Shown in pieces: positions 10,497 to 22,860 of a DNA stretch of 64,000 nucleotides. The stretch covers positions 744,001 to 808,000 of the forward strand of contig JALBUN010000047.1 of the NCBI GenBank assembly GCA_025174535.1, written 5' to 3'. Origin of the DNA: Cantharellus purpuraceus (Eukaryota > Basidiomycota > Agaricomycetes > Cantharellales > Hydnaceae). Position 1 is the stretch's first letter. The number at the start of each line of letters is the position of its first letter. Made by a program: the position numbers and the translations under genes. The notes beneath the pieces were generated by a model that saw nothing but the letters and a program-made list of their open reading frames with translations, searched no databases and was not told the DNA's origin.

Positions 10497-12367
10497 TCAC
10501 CAAATTCTAGTGTCTAACAAGATGTCCCCGTGGGCTTCGAGACCGATACATGCCTTGAGGAACTGCTCCAGACCATTGCGCTGCCTGTTGAGACTGTTCA
10601 CCACATCCGTGCCTAGCGCCAAGTCAACCAAAAACACGCAAAACGCCGTGTAAACCATACTCACCCGGCTTGACAAGTGGTGCCTTGAGCATGTACGACA
10701 GAAGGGAAAGAACCGAGTATAACGGGCTAAATTCAGCTGTACCGTTCCCAGAGAGCTCACGATACTGCACACGAGTGAGAAGCTCCGCCAGAACCGTCAG
10801 ATCGAGGATAAGCGGTGTGGCGAGAAGCGAATCCTGCAGTGCGTGAGAAGCATCTTGGCGTGAAAGCCAATAATGCACATACCTCGCATTCGTTAAAGAT
10901 GTTGATCGTGGACCTACCGCCCATCAAGATCTCAGAATAATACTCGTCAATCGCACGCTTAGAGTCCCCAACGGCTGGAACGTATTTTATGACGACAACG
11001 TGATCCGGATGCTCGCCTTTCGCGTTATTGGATTTCTTGGACGTCTCCCCACCGTTAAGCTGGTCTGGCGCCTTGTACAATAGCCTGTTGCTCTCGACCA
11101 TATCGTCAACGACGCTACTCTTGCTGATCTCCTTGCTCTTGAATTGGGCCTCAGCAGAGAGATTGTGTCCATCGTTATTCCCCAGGTGATTATAAGAGGC
11201 AATGCTGAGTGGTTTGATACCAGCGTTCACGAGGAATTCCGCCAAGACGCTTTTGAGTTTTGTCTGTCCTGACTTGAGATCGTCTCCACCGATAAACGAA
11301 TGATGTTTCTCTGCGAGGTCGATAACACCTGGAACAAATGTGTTCTGTGGAGCTCCATTGATGAACGGCGCGTCCTCGAGTATGGCAGCAACAGCAAAAA
11401 GGGTTGAAGGTGAGACTTCGGCGTGGCTTGACTTAATGGCGTTAAGAAGATCCTTGGCAGTGTCGTTAACACCGGTAATAATGTCGCTGTAGCGCTCGGT
11501 GTTTGCGGTCCAGAAAACGATGACACGATCGAGTTCGTTGTGAGCCTTGAACTGACGAATGTCAGCGCGGATCTTCTCAAGATGCGCCTGTTTGTCATTG
11601 CTAGGAAGCACATTGTCGGCGCGAGCCGACTGATTTGCAGCGATGAAGGACGGGTAATAGATGGAAGGTAGCGGCTTCCCCATGAGTGCCATCAAAGGCG
11701 CGACTTGACGTTGAAGATCCCAATCAAGGACTTGTGCTCTTGCCATGGCCTTGTCCATCGGGAAGCCGGAAATATCCCAGCCGCCAAGAACGAGATCATT
11801 GGGATGGACCATGGGAAGGACGTCCGAGATGGGAACATGAACATCCTTTCCCGTTGTAGGATCAGATCCCAGGCGAACGGTGGAAGCACGAAGAAGAGAG
11901 CCTATATAATTGGGAGTCTGGACACCAGCCTTTGTGTGCCAGGTAATGTTGTGGCGGTTAGCAAGAATCGTGGCACAGAGAGTAGTGCCATTATTGCCTC
12001 CCATGCCGACCATCATCAAACTAAGAAAGAAAGGCCAATCAGCACTAGCCAGAATATGAGAACAATGGCTTGCACACCCAGTCTTCTGCACTTTCCTGAC
12101 AGTCCTAAACTCATAGGACTGTACCGTTGGAATAATAGTGACTTGACCACTGGCAGAGGTGACAACATTGGCACCACGATTGTCATACTTGGCGGTGATG
12201 AAGTTGTCGGAATATGCAGTCTTGTCGGAATTAACGACGATAGAATAAGGGCGGCGTACGGTGGTAGGATGTACAGGCGCTTCTTGCACTGGGCCGTCGA
12301 GCTGAGACTCAGGAGTGTTGAATCCGGAGGTGGGAGTATATACAGGTTGAGTTGCGACAGGAGCCAT
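10497..12367 (-). CDS. INO1: Inositol-3-phosphate synthase
   Basis: INO1 converts glucose-6-phosphate to myo-inositol-3-phosphate with NAD+, feeding phosphatidylinositol and sphingolipid synthesis in the cytosol. Exons 12367-12078, 12020-10883, 10833-10665 and 10612-10497 give 570 residues. Landmarks are the nucleotide-binding [10 protein letters not shown] near residue 100, [51 protein letters not shown], and LLYKAP followed by [18 protein letters not shown]. The C-terminal exons carry [18 protein letters not shown] and [21 protein letters not shown]. Intron 1 (12021-12077) is 57 nt and in frame, so unspliced message would still be open. The protein is slightly longer than yeast Ino1 because of an N-terminal extension. 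Confidence 0.97.
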
Positions 12368-15300
12368 GGATGTGAAAGTTATAGTGGTATGGGTGAGGGA
12401 CTGGAGTGCTTGTTTCCTCGGTGACGATTATGGGAGCTACTGAGCTGATTTGAGTACATGCACAAGGGCAGGGAACGCTTTATGCTCGTTTGCAGCTAGT
12501 GAGAAGTGTCAACAGGGGTCGACACGAAGAAACAGATGCGATAAACGCGTCGGTACCTGTCTGTCTTGGATGCAGAGACGAAAGAAGATGTTGGAATATT
12601 CTGTTTGGTGAAAACAGGCTTCTTTTTATGGTGATTAGATTTAGAAACTCATGGGAACTGAAAATAAAACGGTAGAAAAACGTTGCCGTATTATTAAGGC
12701 CATGCACGTAAGGAACAATAACTGTGAATGGGGAACACCAGCCGAGGCAGACACGTTGCCGTACGTCGGAAATTAGAGAAACGATGGACTCACAATCTTA
12801 TCTATGCTTTAATGCAACAAACGCACTTGCTTTCTGTGAACGATGCAAGGGTACCAAAGGCTATTGGCAGTCGGGTGATTTTTTTGAACTTGGCGTACGG
12901 AGTTTTTGGCGGAGTTTAGTCTTGGGACACCCAAATATGGTTATGAGGAGCGTTAGTCTGGTAAACCGGCCTTACTAGGCCTTGCTCCCCTTCCAAGCGA
13001 TGTTTACCCCCCGCACGGCATGATCTCTTGTTTTCTTTCAATTCGTTATCTGTCGAGAGCCGCCCGGCACGAGGCTTCACGGCGACTTTACCCGAGTTCT
13101 TAGCAAGCTGAGTCTTGCGACAGGATGCTGATGGACTTTTCGCCGCAAGACTTCCCTGCTTAGCACGTATCTTAAACAGTTCTCCCGAAGACACGATGCC
13201 AATGTGATGCTCTGGCATCTGTCACCTACTTGGCCAAGAGCTACGCTACCTCGTCCACTTCCCGTGCGCCTCCTCGACTCATAAATGGACCCAGCTGTGA
13301 AGTTGATATTTTGCCGAGAATAATTTATCTTCTGTGCACCACCTTGTCGACCCCGCATCCTAGTTCTAGACTTTTTGGCGTCCAGATGGCTATACAGGGT
13401 GAGAAATGGCCTGAGGCGAAGGTCCCTTGCTACCAAGCATGATCCAGAGGCAGTGTTTGGCCCTGCACTACAGTCCGACAGTCGCCGCTAGTAGCTTCCT
13501 CACCACTTGGCTTCCAATATTTCCCGGACGCCATGAAGACGTCATGCTTGGCAGTGTGAGCCCATGTCCATTGTCTTCTCGAGTGATGCCTCTCCAGAGC
13601 GTTAATTCGCTCCCAACAAGCTATGCATGTCATCTTCAGAAGACATAGATGTCGTAAGTCCTGTGTGAGTCGGATGTCCCAAATCCATCTATGCTGTCGT
13701 TGAATTGTATAATCATATAGTGCATAGGGCAACCCTCCAGTCTCATCATTAATTAGGCCATCGTAGCTGTCGTCGGCAATGCTACATAATCATACGCAAT
13801 TTCCTATCCCGTAGTGTTCCGGGACATCTCAAGAACTGTTCGCCGAACAAATACATTATAACACTCAAGATGCCAAACTACCCATTAACCTATGAGCAGC
13901 CGTTCTCAACGGTCCTGTGGTCTTCAACTTGTAAGCCTTCGATGTAAATCCACAACTTTGATTCCGGAACATACGACAGCCAGGAATCTACCCCATGCGT
14001 AGGGCTATAATATGCCTTTGCCCCCAAATATGACAAGTATCTCACCGTTGTGAGGGTCGCTTGCCAGTAGTGGCATGATAGGGAGCTCTCGGAGCGTAAC
14101 AAACTCGTGGCATTGTAAATACGACATCGGGAGTATTTCTTGCGAGTATTGAGCCTTGAGCTTGAGAAGAAACACCGGCTGTGCAGGTGCCTGGATCTGG
14201 TTATTGCTTGTAAGCACACTTTGCGCCATACTCACGCTTTCTCAACCGTCATCATACATGCTCATGCCGTGATGAAGAAATTACACGGTTCTGATGGCGT
14301 CTGTGAAGAACCTGCCTGTAGATCCTGATTGTTGATACTCGAGGACGACCTTATGCTGCTCAATCTGTCGCCTGGCTCGGCGAAGGAACTTAACGCTGAG
14401 GCACATGTTTTGCGCTGTGCCACATAAATGCAGTGCACGCTTGGTCTGATGCCAAGAGTCCCCTTGACGAGCGTCAGCAGATTCCAATCTCTCCTCAAGT
14501 AGGCGATCGTCTAATGAACGTTTAAAGCAATGAAGGGTGAACGAGCCATTTTCAGATAGGGTGGCTTCGTTTTCGACCAAAGCATCGATTTGAAAAAGTA
14601 CGTTTTGATTCACTAAATCCCTCATCTACATCATGAAAATTTCAGACGCCAGGTCGCTTTGTAAAGTATCGGTGTCGTGATGTTCAGTCGTGGCATGAGT
14701 CACCGGCGGAGTGACCTTCTACCTGCTTGCCCAGCTGCTTGCGCCAGAATGAAGGAGCATCCAGGACTACTACTGCTGGCGCGGAGACATCATCAGTGAC
14801 TACATTCTCCAGCCTTGAAGGATATATGATGAACACTTGATTACCTATCACACTGGCGGCGTGCCTGGGAAATACTCTGGGTTTGGCTGCGAACATGCAG
14901 GTCAGTGGACATAACTATCTACTTGCTAGAAACTTCGTCTGCGTCCCTGCCTTGGGAGAAAAAGACGAGGTCAGCTGAGCGTTGAACTCTGAAAAGGATA
15001 ACTTTATCCAGTCTTGTAGCGACGTAATTTTTCCGAGTCACTGCCCCTGATTTGGATGGTAATACCGGTTCACCAAATTCACGATAGCACCTATAGTGCC
15101 GGCATAAAACTAAAGCAAACAAAATAACACCTGGACGCTAACTAGAAACGTTATAATCGATATCAAAACGAGGGCCAATAAGTCCGATAGGAGCAGGGCA
15201 GCATACTTGGCATAAGTGTTTTACTTGCACAACTTGAAACAGGTGACACTGGGACGCCGAACGCACAATATCTAAACGAACCTTCGTCGGGCTTGCAGGC

Positions 15301-17641
15301 CAAGCTCCAAGGCTTTGATGCCAAACTCAATCGATCGTTATCTGCAGATAGGAAATCGGGTAAACCCCCCCCCCCCTATTCAATTGCTGCACTTCTACTT
15401 GTTATGTTGTTCGGCCTACCTAACCTTCTAGAAGCGTAGCCTCTCTGCCTCAGTCTCCTAATGCATAAAGCTGAAGCATGAATCTTGAAGCTTAGGTTGC
15501 TGTAAAACCTGCGCTTCGCACATTTGACGTGCATATATCTTTTATGTTCACTAGGTGGCACTGATCGATACTCACTAAGAGCGCATTTGTTAAGGGTAGT
15601 AAATATTAGCAAACTGCATTGAAACCTCTCAGTCAAGCACACAATTCGATTTGCCAATTACCTAGTATGGATATCATGGCAAGCCATGGTTCAACTTCCT
15701 TGAGCACGCACAAAGATAGGCGACGGAGAGAGCGTTCGAGCACATGCTTCCGATGCTAGCCTTCTCAGGTCGGGTCGACGACCCCAGTATCCGTCTGATC
15801 TCGAAACGGTTGCAGGATCGCCGTGTCGCACCCACCCAGTACCATGCGCGGCTAATAGAGCATTTCTAGAGTTAGTAAGAATTCTGTACCTCAATTTCAA
15901 TTCAGGTTTCAAAGATGCTTTATTCAGCTGTTGTCTTACGCCCACGCGGCGCTAGTGTTGTCTGCAGTAGCGTGGCTTGAGGGCGGCAGTGAAGTTGAAA
16001 TTTGAAATTTGAAGTTTAACCGGAAGAAGAGGAAGGCTCCTGACAGGATTTATGGCCCCGGGGGAATGGAAGCATGTGTGTGTGTCGCTCAACAAGTTCC
16101 ATGAAATTCCAACGAAAACAGACAACGATTTGTCAGAGAACCCCTCATGCTTTACTAGCTCACTTCTGTTACGAGCTTCTACGCAACGCGGAGCCGAGCA
16201 GTCTCAACAGTGGCGTTCTCCTTACAGTGCCTGACATGAAACCACACTCTGGACTGATCATGTGTAAGCACTAGATGAGATTGCCGCTTGCTAATCTATC
16301 GCTCGAACTTGAGAGTTTAGACTCAATGAGGGTTGCACCATTTTGTGGCCTTGGCATGATTGCTGGTATGATTTCTGTTGATCCTGCATGACCGATTGAA
16401 TCAACGAAGTGCAAAGTACCTCAATGGGGAGCAGTACAGACTAGGTGCATGTGACGGCGATGCTCTTATCGCGATAACATCTACACGGCGACATTCCATC
16501 AATGCTGGCAAGCTAGCAGTAGCTGCGTAAGTTCCCCCCAGCTTTCACCCAAATGTGAGTACCTGCCTAGTTAGCCCACGCACTCCGGAGAGCTTCCACG
16601 CTTGGATCAGACATGAGGAAGGAATTGTTAGCCTCGAATTGTATTCTATGGCTCGCTTGATGAAGCAGTGCATCCATACCTTTTGGATACGCGTTCACGC
16701 ACGTTCTTCGAGTACAGGCTCACGATCATCACACAGCATTCAAGCTGTCAAACTATCACACCAGCTTTCAGTAAGCTCTATCCGTGAGGTTATTCTCTCC
16801 CGCACATTAGATTCCTCTATGCAGAAGGAAATATTCTCAAGTCACACTATGCCATCGGTAGTGGAGAAGGTGCTGCTAGCTTACTGTGCGTGTTATCCTC
16901 GAGGACTGATGCCAAGAGCCCTCCTTGCGACTGGGCCATGGATGAATGCATCATGTCATAATGGTTCTTTGGGCGCGGCACATAAGATGCACGGGGGAAG
17001 TTGGCGCAAGTGACTGGTTAGTATGATCCTTAAGTTTCGTAGGCTTCTGTGCCCTCCTAAGTCCTTTACGTCGGTACAGTGAAGCACAGTGTGATATAGC
17101 ACACATGCCGGCACTTGTGAACTGTTTGATCAAGGTTCTAGATTTATGGAAGTAATGACCAGGTTTACCACCAACGAGTAAAACTGGTATCGTGTATGGA
17201 GCTCTCATGTTCCTCATACGTTTGCTCACTAGTCACCCAATTGTGATGTATACTACAGCTTGAAGGGCATGTCGTAGCATGATGCATATTCTACTTTCAT
17301 GAGTCGACACTAGGCACTGGAGGGCAAATACCGTGGGGATTCGTTGTGAATAAGCTGTCGACAGTTCTATCATCTCGAGGGTCTGGTATCTGGGAGGTTT
17401 TAGCTCAAATCGTGGCGGCGCTTCTAATGAACGCTGCAGCTTATATCCACATATACTTGAAATCGAATGATATCATTCCCAAGTGCTACCGTGATAACTT
17501 GAAGTGAGGTAATATCAGAGTTACTCACACACCCCAGTTATAACTTTACAGAACATGCCTAGCCAATGAACGACAGAACGAATATCACCAGTAAGCCTCA
17601 ATTAAATACCTCTATCGATCCACGTGTATGAAGAAAACTAC
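12368..17641. other. Gene-poor island, 5.3 kb
   Basis: No family could be recognised on either strand. The INO1 promoter must lie in its left part. A run of minus-strand open frames at 15122-14919, 14896-14684, 14625-14281 and 14235-13890 has protein-like composition (for example VVVLDAPSFWRKQL). Splice phases do not join these frames cleanly, so they could be an undetected lineage-specific gene or a relic. A plus-strand frame at 16555-17013 starts only at GTG and shows no domain. A C12 homopolymer lies at 15365-15376. Confidence 0.45.
15365..15376. repeat. C12 homopolymer tract
   Basis: Twelve consecutive C residues in the gene-poor island. Such tracts are prone to length error in sequencing and to slippage in vivo. 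Confidence 0.9.
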
Positions 17642-19098
17642 CTAACTTTCTAATGTTCCCCACCATTTGTCATTTGGTTTCCCACCCATTCCACTCCTCC
17701 TACCGTCCCGGACTCCGCTGACAAGCTGCTTCATCTCAGTACCACTTTTGCGACTTTTTACCACAACAGATAGACCGGAACTTATGCCGTTCTGCTTTCC
17801 AGACATGGCTTTTCGGGTTTTAGGGGTTCTGGATGTCAAACCTTCAGCATCGTCCAACGTTGGCGGCTGCTCCGCCCTGCTACGTTTTCGTTTCAGTGAG
17901 TGAGTTTGGCTGGGGTTTTGCAACAATTCCCCTCCTTCCGAGCTATCCGATTGGGTTTTTGTCCCCTTTGGATCGAGTGTTCGGGGTAGGCTCATTAAGC
18001 GTTTGTCCCAGGTCTTTCGATGCAGTCTGTATATTGCCATTGTAGCGCGAGCGTCGGTTACCTGCGAGTCATGGAAGAATAGATCCCTTTTATGCCCTGT
18101 TCGAACACAACACTTATATAGCACTCACACTAGAATGTTCTCCGGCCTGTATATCGATGCCCAATTCTTGAAGAACAAGTTTTCTCAAGGCGGGTTTCCT
18201 GCTTACTGATACTCTGATTGTGGGAACATCTCCATTGGATGAGGGAACGGAGGGTCTAGATGTGGAAAGCGTTCCGTGTTTGCCTGCAAGAATCTGGGTA
18301 TCTCGTGTCAAGTTATGAGGATGAGATAACAACAGAGCCTGTGATCATGACTTGGAGCATATATATGAATGAGACTAGGAATAGACACACCTTAAGGTCG
18401 TTATGGACAGCATGGCCGACAAGGACCCTATTTTTGAGTAGGTCCGCGACTTGTTTCTGTACTTCGGAAAAAGACTTCGCTAGTAATACGAGAATATGAG
18501 TTGTTGGACCTCAAGGTGAGCGGCTGCGATTACCAAGTACCATATCACCCTCTCTGACACCGCTGACTTCCGTGCGCCAGTCGGTGACACGTTCTCGTTG
18601 CCGGACAAATACATCGAGCTGTATAGCACCGTGGTAATTCACAACACTAACACGGGCAAGCGAAGACTCGTCTCCTTTGTCCCTTGTCGCGAGACTCTTT
18701 TTAGAGGGGTCTCCGGCTATACCGACCATTTCACAATCGATGGCAACAAACTTCCCGGGTCTTCGAAGTGCATGAGTTGCAGAGGAAGATGCACATTGAA
18801 TATACGCACAGTTGGTGGGCAGAAGGGTATGTTTCCTCCCCATTGATCATCTGTCGCAGGGAGGCTGTTGTATCTCGACTTCCACCCGTAAATTTCGAGA
18901 CAGATGCTGATTTCGAATCCTCCGCAATAATGCTAGAAACCTCTGACGCCTCTTCAGCCAATATCTCTACTTTTCGCCGCTTCGAAGGCCGAGAGGATCC
19001 GCCTGTCAAATTCTATAACAAAGCATTGAGAAAATATATACTCCGTAGACTTGAATTTTCACCTTCTTCAGCGCTAACCAATTTGACGAAGCTGACAT
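17642..19098 (-). CDS. REX4: RNA exonuclease 4 (DEDDh family)
   Basis: REX4 is a nuclear 3'-5' exonuclease linked to pre-rRNA ITS1 processing. Six exons (19098-19063, 19012-18810, 18760-18534, 18479-18391, 18338-18129, 18061-17642) give 394 residues. It starts [12 protein letters not shown], close to the SSNW start seen in homologues. All DEDDh elements are present: Exo [11 protein letters not shown] (about 84-93), Exo [11 protein letters not shown], and Exo [22 protein letters not shown]. The basic C-terminal tail of about 115 residues, with a Lys/Arg-rich KRKRSRAEQ stretch and ending WWGTLES, likely carries nuclear signals. An E-box lies 39 nt upstream of the start. Confidence 0.95.
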
Positions 19099-19136
19099 TT
19101 TCTTTGCGAATGAAGTGAAGCAGAATCGATGTTCTA

Positions 19137-19144
19137 TCACGTGA
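19137..19144. promoter_or_regulatory. E-box upstream of REX4
   Basis: The palindrome TCACGTGA lies 39 nt before the REX4 ATG (gene on the minus strand). It has the same core as sites upstream of SGD1 and the iminopeptidase gene. Confidence 0.4.
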
Positions 19145-19208
19145 CCACCGTCCCTTACACTGATTCTGCACAAAGTAACTATAGAACAAATAAGGGGCCG
19201 GGCGGTGC

Positions 19209-19294
19209 GGTCCTATGGGGTAGTGGTTATCCCCCGGGATTTTGAAGTCATTGATTTCCTTCCCGTGACCCCGGTTCGAATCCGGGTAGGACCT
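19209..19294 (+). tRNA. tRNA-Gln (anticodon TTG) with a short intron
   Basis: The acceptor arms GGTCCTA and TAGGACC pair over 7 bp with discriminator T. The D-arm is GGGTAGTGGTTATCCC, and the T-arm is CCCGG TTCGAAT CCGGG. The anticodon stem CGGGA/TCCCG encloses the loop TTTTGA, putting TTG at positions 34-36. About 14 extra bases after position 37 are the expected place for a tRNA intron. TTTT at 19299-19302 can end Pol III transcription. The sequence body matches yeast tRNA-Gln(UUG). Confidence 0.93.
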
Positions 19295-20448
19295 CTGATT
19301 TTCCTAGCGTGGCTTGCACGTGCTTTATATACTTGTTCTCCCTTTTTTCTGTTTTTCTTTTTTTTTTGCACCCAATTCTTATCACAAATTTGAAAGGGAT
19401 GAAGCTGGCCAACACGCTGCCTTATCCGGCCTCATTTCACACTTATGAGGTTTCATAGAGCTCCACTATGCTAGCGATTAATCCAGGGATTTTTTCCACC
19501 CTATATTTCATTGTCCCTAAATATCTTGGGGGGCGAACTGCGTCCGGAGAGACGAGATGGAGCTAGTATATAGCTTCACTCTTATACAACCAGGCAGTCA
19601 AATTCTAACGCCTCGACCACAATATAGAATTGGCAGCTGACTTCTTTTGGCGTGTGGATGGCTTCACAGAATATATACGCAAACTGAGCTCTAGATGTTA
19701 TAAGTTGAAATTTGAACAGTTGCCAGAGGGTTGAGATCTCGAGAAGACGATGGAGTTGGATTATCATGTTCTTGCCCAGCGTAACGAGCAGGACGAATTG
19801 CGCAAGAAAGGATGTAAATAGAGTATCGAATAATACTCTGACCTGAAAATATTTCGGTGTTAATAATAACATATCTACCATATCTACCTTGTAAGTGGAG
19901 GTGATCATCGCACAATCTGCAATCGCATACAACAGTCTCTTCCCGAAAAATAGTCGTTAATTTGGAGACTTCTACAATTGGAATAGTAACTCTCCAAACA
20001 GAGATCAAGGTACCTATATCTAGTTAGACCCTCAAAACATGCCACGAGAATACTCACAAGTGTACGACGGTCAGGACAACCATGATTGATCAAATAGGAA
20101 ACCTAATCTGAATTCGATTGAACTTGAATAAAGGTTAGGCAGGATATTGCTGGCTGAAAGCAAGTCACTGATCAACATTCGCCACTGATGGACGTCAAAG
20201 GCTTGTGTCACATGATCACGCTGAATGTCACGGAGCCATTAGCGGAGGGAGATCCATTTTTCAGACCACAACACCGGTGGCTGACGTGAGCGACCGTTGA
20301 TTTCCCAGCAAAATACAATTTCTTATAGATAGCTACTTCTCTAGCGCAAAGAAATTCAAACATCCGTCGCGTAGACACGAGAAGGGGTATGTCGGTTTAA
20401 TCTCATCTTCCACATAACCCACTGAGAACCTTGACCCAGTGGCTGACA
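19295..20448. other. Intergenic, nothing recognised
   Basis: The region between tRNA-Gln and the alpha/beta hydrolase gene holds only short unsupported frames on the minus strand (19582-20093). It is AT-rich with a T9 run near 19360 just after the tRNA terminator. The right end must contain the hydrolase promoter. Confidence 0.5.
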
Positions 20449-21760
20449 ATGCCTTTTGCACGCGTTGACGACGCCAATACGCGTTTCTTCTATCAGGACA
20501 GTGGTGTGCCCATTTTGACTGACAAACCGTACACCACTTTGGTAGCTGTGCACGGATTTGGCCACAACGGCCGTAAGGACTAACTCAACAACGCTGTTGC
20601 GTGCCTACATTTACCACTACATGTCACAGACATCTTCCACCGTCTGCTTCCCGTTGCGACTGCCACCCACGTGCGCCTCGTTACTCTGAACCGAAGGGGC
20701 TATGCCGGGTCCACCCCATTCACTGAAGAGGAAGTTGCACCCCTCGCTCCAACAATCGCTAGCGAGGATGACACGGCTTCAGCTACTAGCCGCTCACACA
20801 GGGTGGTTTCGACACAGTATACCACCTTTCTGCAACAGCGAGGCGCCGAAATGGCTCGGTTTCTCGCCTGGTTCATCGATCATGAAAAGATCCCCCCACG
20901 ATCTGACGACGCGAATAGGGCCAGCGGCGGAATATCGTTATTAGGCTGGTCCCTTGGGAATGCAACAACTTTATCAATGCTCGCATTTGCGAACTCCTTG
21001 GATCCCGGGCTCATGCGGAAGTTAGAGCCGTATTTAAGGAAAGTAATAATATTCGGTGAACGTCATGTCTCGGAAATATATCGGACACGTATTCATTTTT
21101 CCTTCGTTTGCTAGATCCCCCCCACCATGTGCTGGGGTATCCGACACCAGAGAACACATACAATCCACTTTTCGACCCCGAGATCTCAGCTGAAGAACGA
21201 CAACCCAAATTTGCAGCATGGGTGACTTCCTATTTTTTTCACTCGCCGTCTGCTCGAGACCCGGCTACACCTGTCCGTGACCTTACAAAGGGCATTCTAG
21301 AACAACACAAAGGAAACCCTGCAAAAAAGCCAACCTCTGCCAATTTTACGTTTGCGGACGTCTCTGTCGCCGCAGAAGTAGTTTCCACGAGCCATGGCGA
21401 TGTGTTTTCTTTCGGAGAGCATGCGCGTTCAGTGCATGAGACTATGCGCACCCGTGCTCTTTTCGGCGATCTTAATGAGACGTTTGGACCGCCTGTGCTT
21501 CCCAAAGTCGGTATCAGTTACATCTGGTGCACTGAATCTGTTTGGGAGGCTGTTTTTGCGATGCGGTCTATCCAGAGGGATATTGCATCGCCGCCGGATT
21601 ATCATTATCCTACAAGATCTGTGAAGTTCATTGCGTTGGAAGGGGGGAACCACTTTGTAAGTGATAGAGATGTTAATAGAGTGTTTCACTGACAATTTTC
21701 AAGATACACTATGACGACCCCTTGAAGACATTCGCAACCTTTGCACACGCGCTTGAATGA
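20449..21760 (+). CDS. Alpha/beta hydrolase-fold protein
   Basis: Exons 20449-20572, 20630-21055, 21115-21656 and 21704-21760 give 382 residues. The fold is clear: an oxyanion-hole strand VAVHGFGHNG, strand/turn VTLNRRGYAGS, nucleophile elbow LLGWSLGNATT (Ser in GWSLG) and the late His in ALEGGNHFIHYDDP. A 130-residue cap-like region lies between elbow and His. No signal peptide or membrane segment is visible, so a cytosolic enzyme is likely. Substrate cannot be told; this family includes esterases, epoxide hydrolases and C-C hydrolases of fungi. Confidence 0.88.
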
Positions 21761-22171
21761 TCGGCGTAGGCAAAGATTGTTCGTACCGCTGCGGGTGCGC
21801 GTCTAGACGAACACTGAAGACGGAGAAACGGGGATCTACCTCGTTCGAATTATTCAACTGCTCGGGGTTCAAATTGATCATAGTCCACAACGCAGAGGGA
21901 AAGTCATGAAAAGACTACACGTGAAAATCATGGATATTATTCCAGGGGTAGTCTTGATGCATAAAACCTCGTAGGATCCAATCCCGAAATTACGGGAGGC
22001 CCTACTTTCATACTTTCATCAGCTAAGATGTAGTCATGTGAGATACAACATGAAACTATTTTCGAAGCATAACACGGCGTTTCCATGAAGACGAGAAAGA
22101 CTTTCACGTGACAATATGCTCGAGAGCAAACGCAAAACAAATGAGTGAGTACTGAGTTCTATCTTATTCCT

Positions 22172-22721
22172 TCAACCTATTCGATCTGAGAAGTCTTGGT
22201 TGTAAATCGTTCGCGCTGCGTCCTGTCTCACCCGCTCATCTTTGATGATGCTGTCATTGGATAAAGTACGCTGGTGAGTATAACGATATCAATGATCACC
22301 AAGATACACACCGAGCATCCACACGGGTATCTCCTGCCTCGACACCAATGGCTGCCTGAGGTGTCTTTGCTTCCAAAATCTGCACGCAGTGTGTGATCGG
22401 TCAGTTCCACGGAGACAGCCAATAACACGGCTCCTCACATAGTGATTGTCACAATGAGGACAATATTCGTCGCTCTCCTCGTACACTGACATATCTTTTC
22501 TAAACGCTTTCTTGCACTTCTTGCACATAAAAGCCATCTCCATCGTCCGTGCCAGTTTGTGAGTTTGCTTTTCAGCGTGACATTCTGCACAATCGTACCA
22601 CTGCTTGCAGCAGGGCGCACGGATAGAAACCTGTGCGTTCAGTATGTGCTTGCTGGAGACAGTTTCAATACGGTCATTTTTTTTTTTTGCTAGCGACACC
22701 GTCAAAAGGGGCTCACCACAT
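22172..22721 (-). CDS. Small CHY-type zinc-finger protein
   Basis: Four exons (22721-22717, 22652-22439, 22379-22312, 22250-22172) give 121 residues. The first exon is only ATGTG; joining it to 22652 restores MCKHILNAQVSIRAPCC, the start seen in the family. Zinc ligands are visible in CKHILN, APCCKQWYDCAECH, CKKCKKAF and YCPHCDNHY. The C-terminal part (EAKTPQAAIGVEAGDTRVDAR, then KDERVRQDAARTIYNQDF) is the fungal extension. CHY fingers bind zinc, and relatives include HOT13 of the mitochondrial intermembrane space and plant/animal E3 ligases. No RING is present here, so the role is open. A longer frame reading into the first intron lacks the conserved Cys and was rejected. Shares a 139-bp intergenic region with SYM1. 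Confidence 0.9.
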
Positions 22722-22860
22722 GGAGGACAAATATTCGCGCGCCCAATTTGTGCCTGAACGAATACCTCGCGTGACGTGATGTAACGTTTCGTCACGGTGA
22801 CACACCGAGACGCTGCTGGTGACTTGGGCAGATATAACCTCGAGTCTTCGATACACCCAT
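22722..22860. promoter_or_regulatory. Shared divergent promoter, CHY gene / SYM1
   Basis: Only 139 bp separate the start codons of the two divergent genes, so both promoters and 5' UTRs must lie here or overlap the genes. Motifs were not resolved. Confidence 0.5.

Noticed and set aside
11705..12424. Plus-strand 239-codon open frame
   Set aside because: Lies opposite the INO1 N-terminal exons, which are certain; no independent features.
14340..16990. Similar short strings (tgatgccaagag, acataa.atgca) at 14.4 and 16.9 kb
   Set aside because: The shared strings are short and in a different order, so they do not define a repeat unit.
16555..17013. Plus-strand 152-codon frame in the gene-poor island
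   Set aside because: Begins at GTG, has no recognisable domain, and shows no supporting splice or promoter context.
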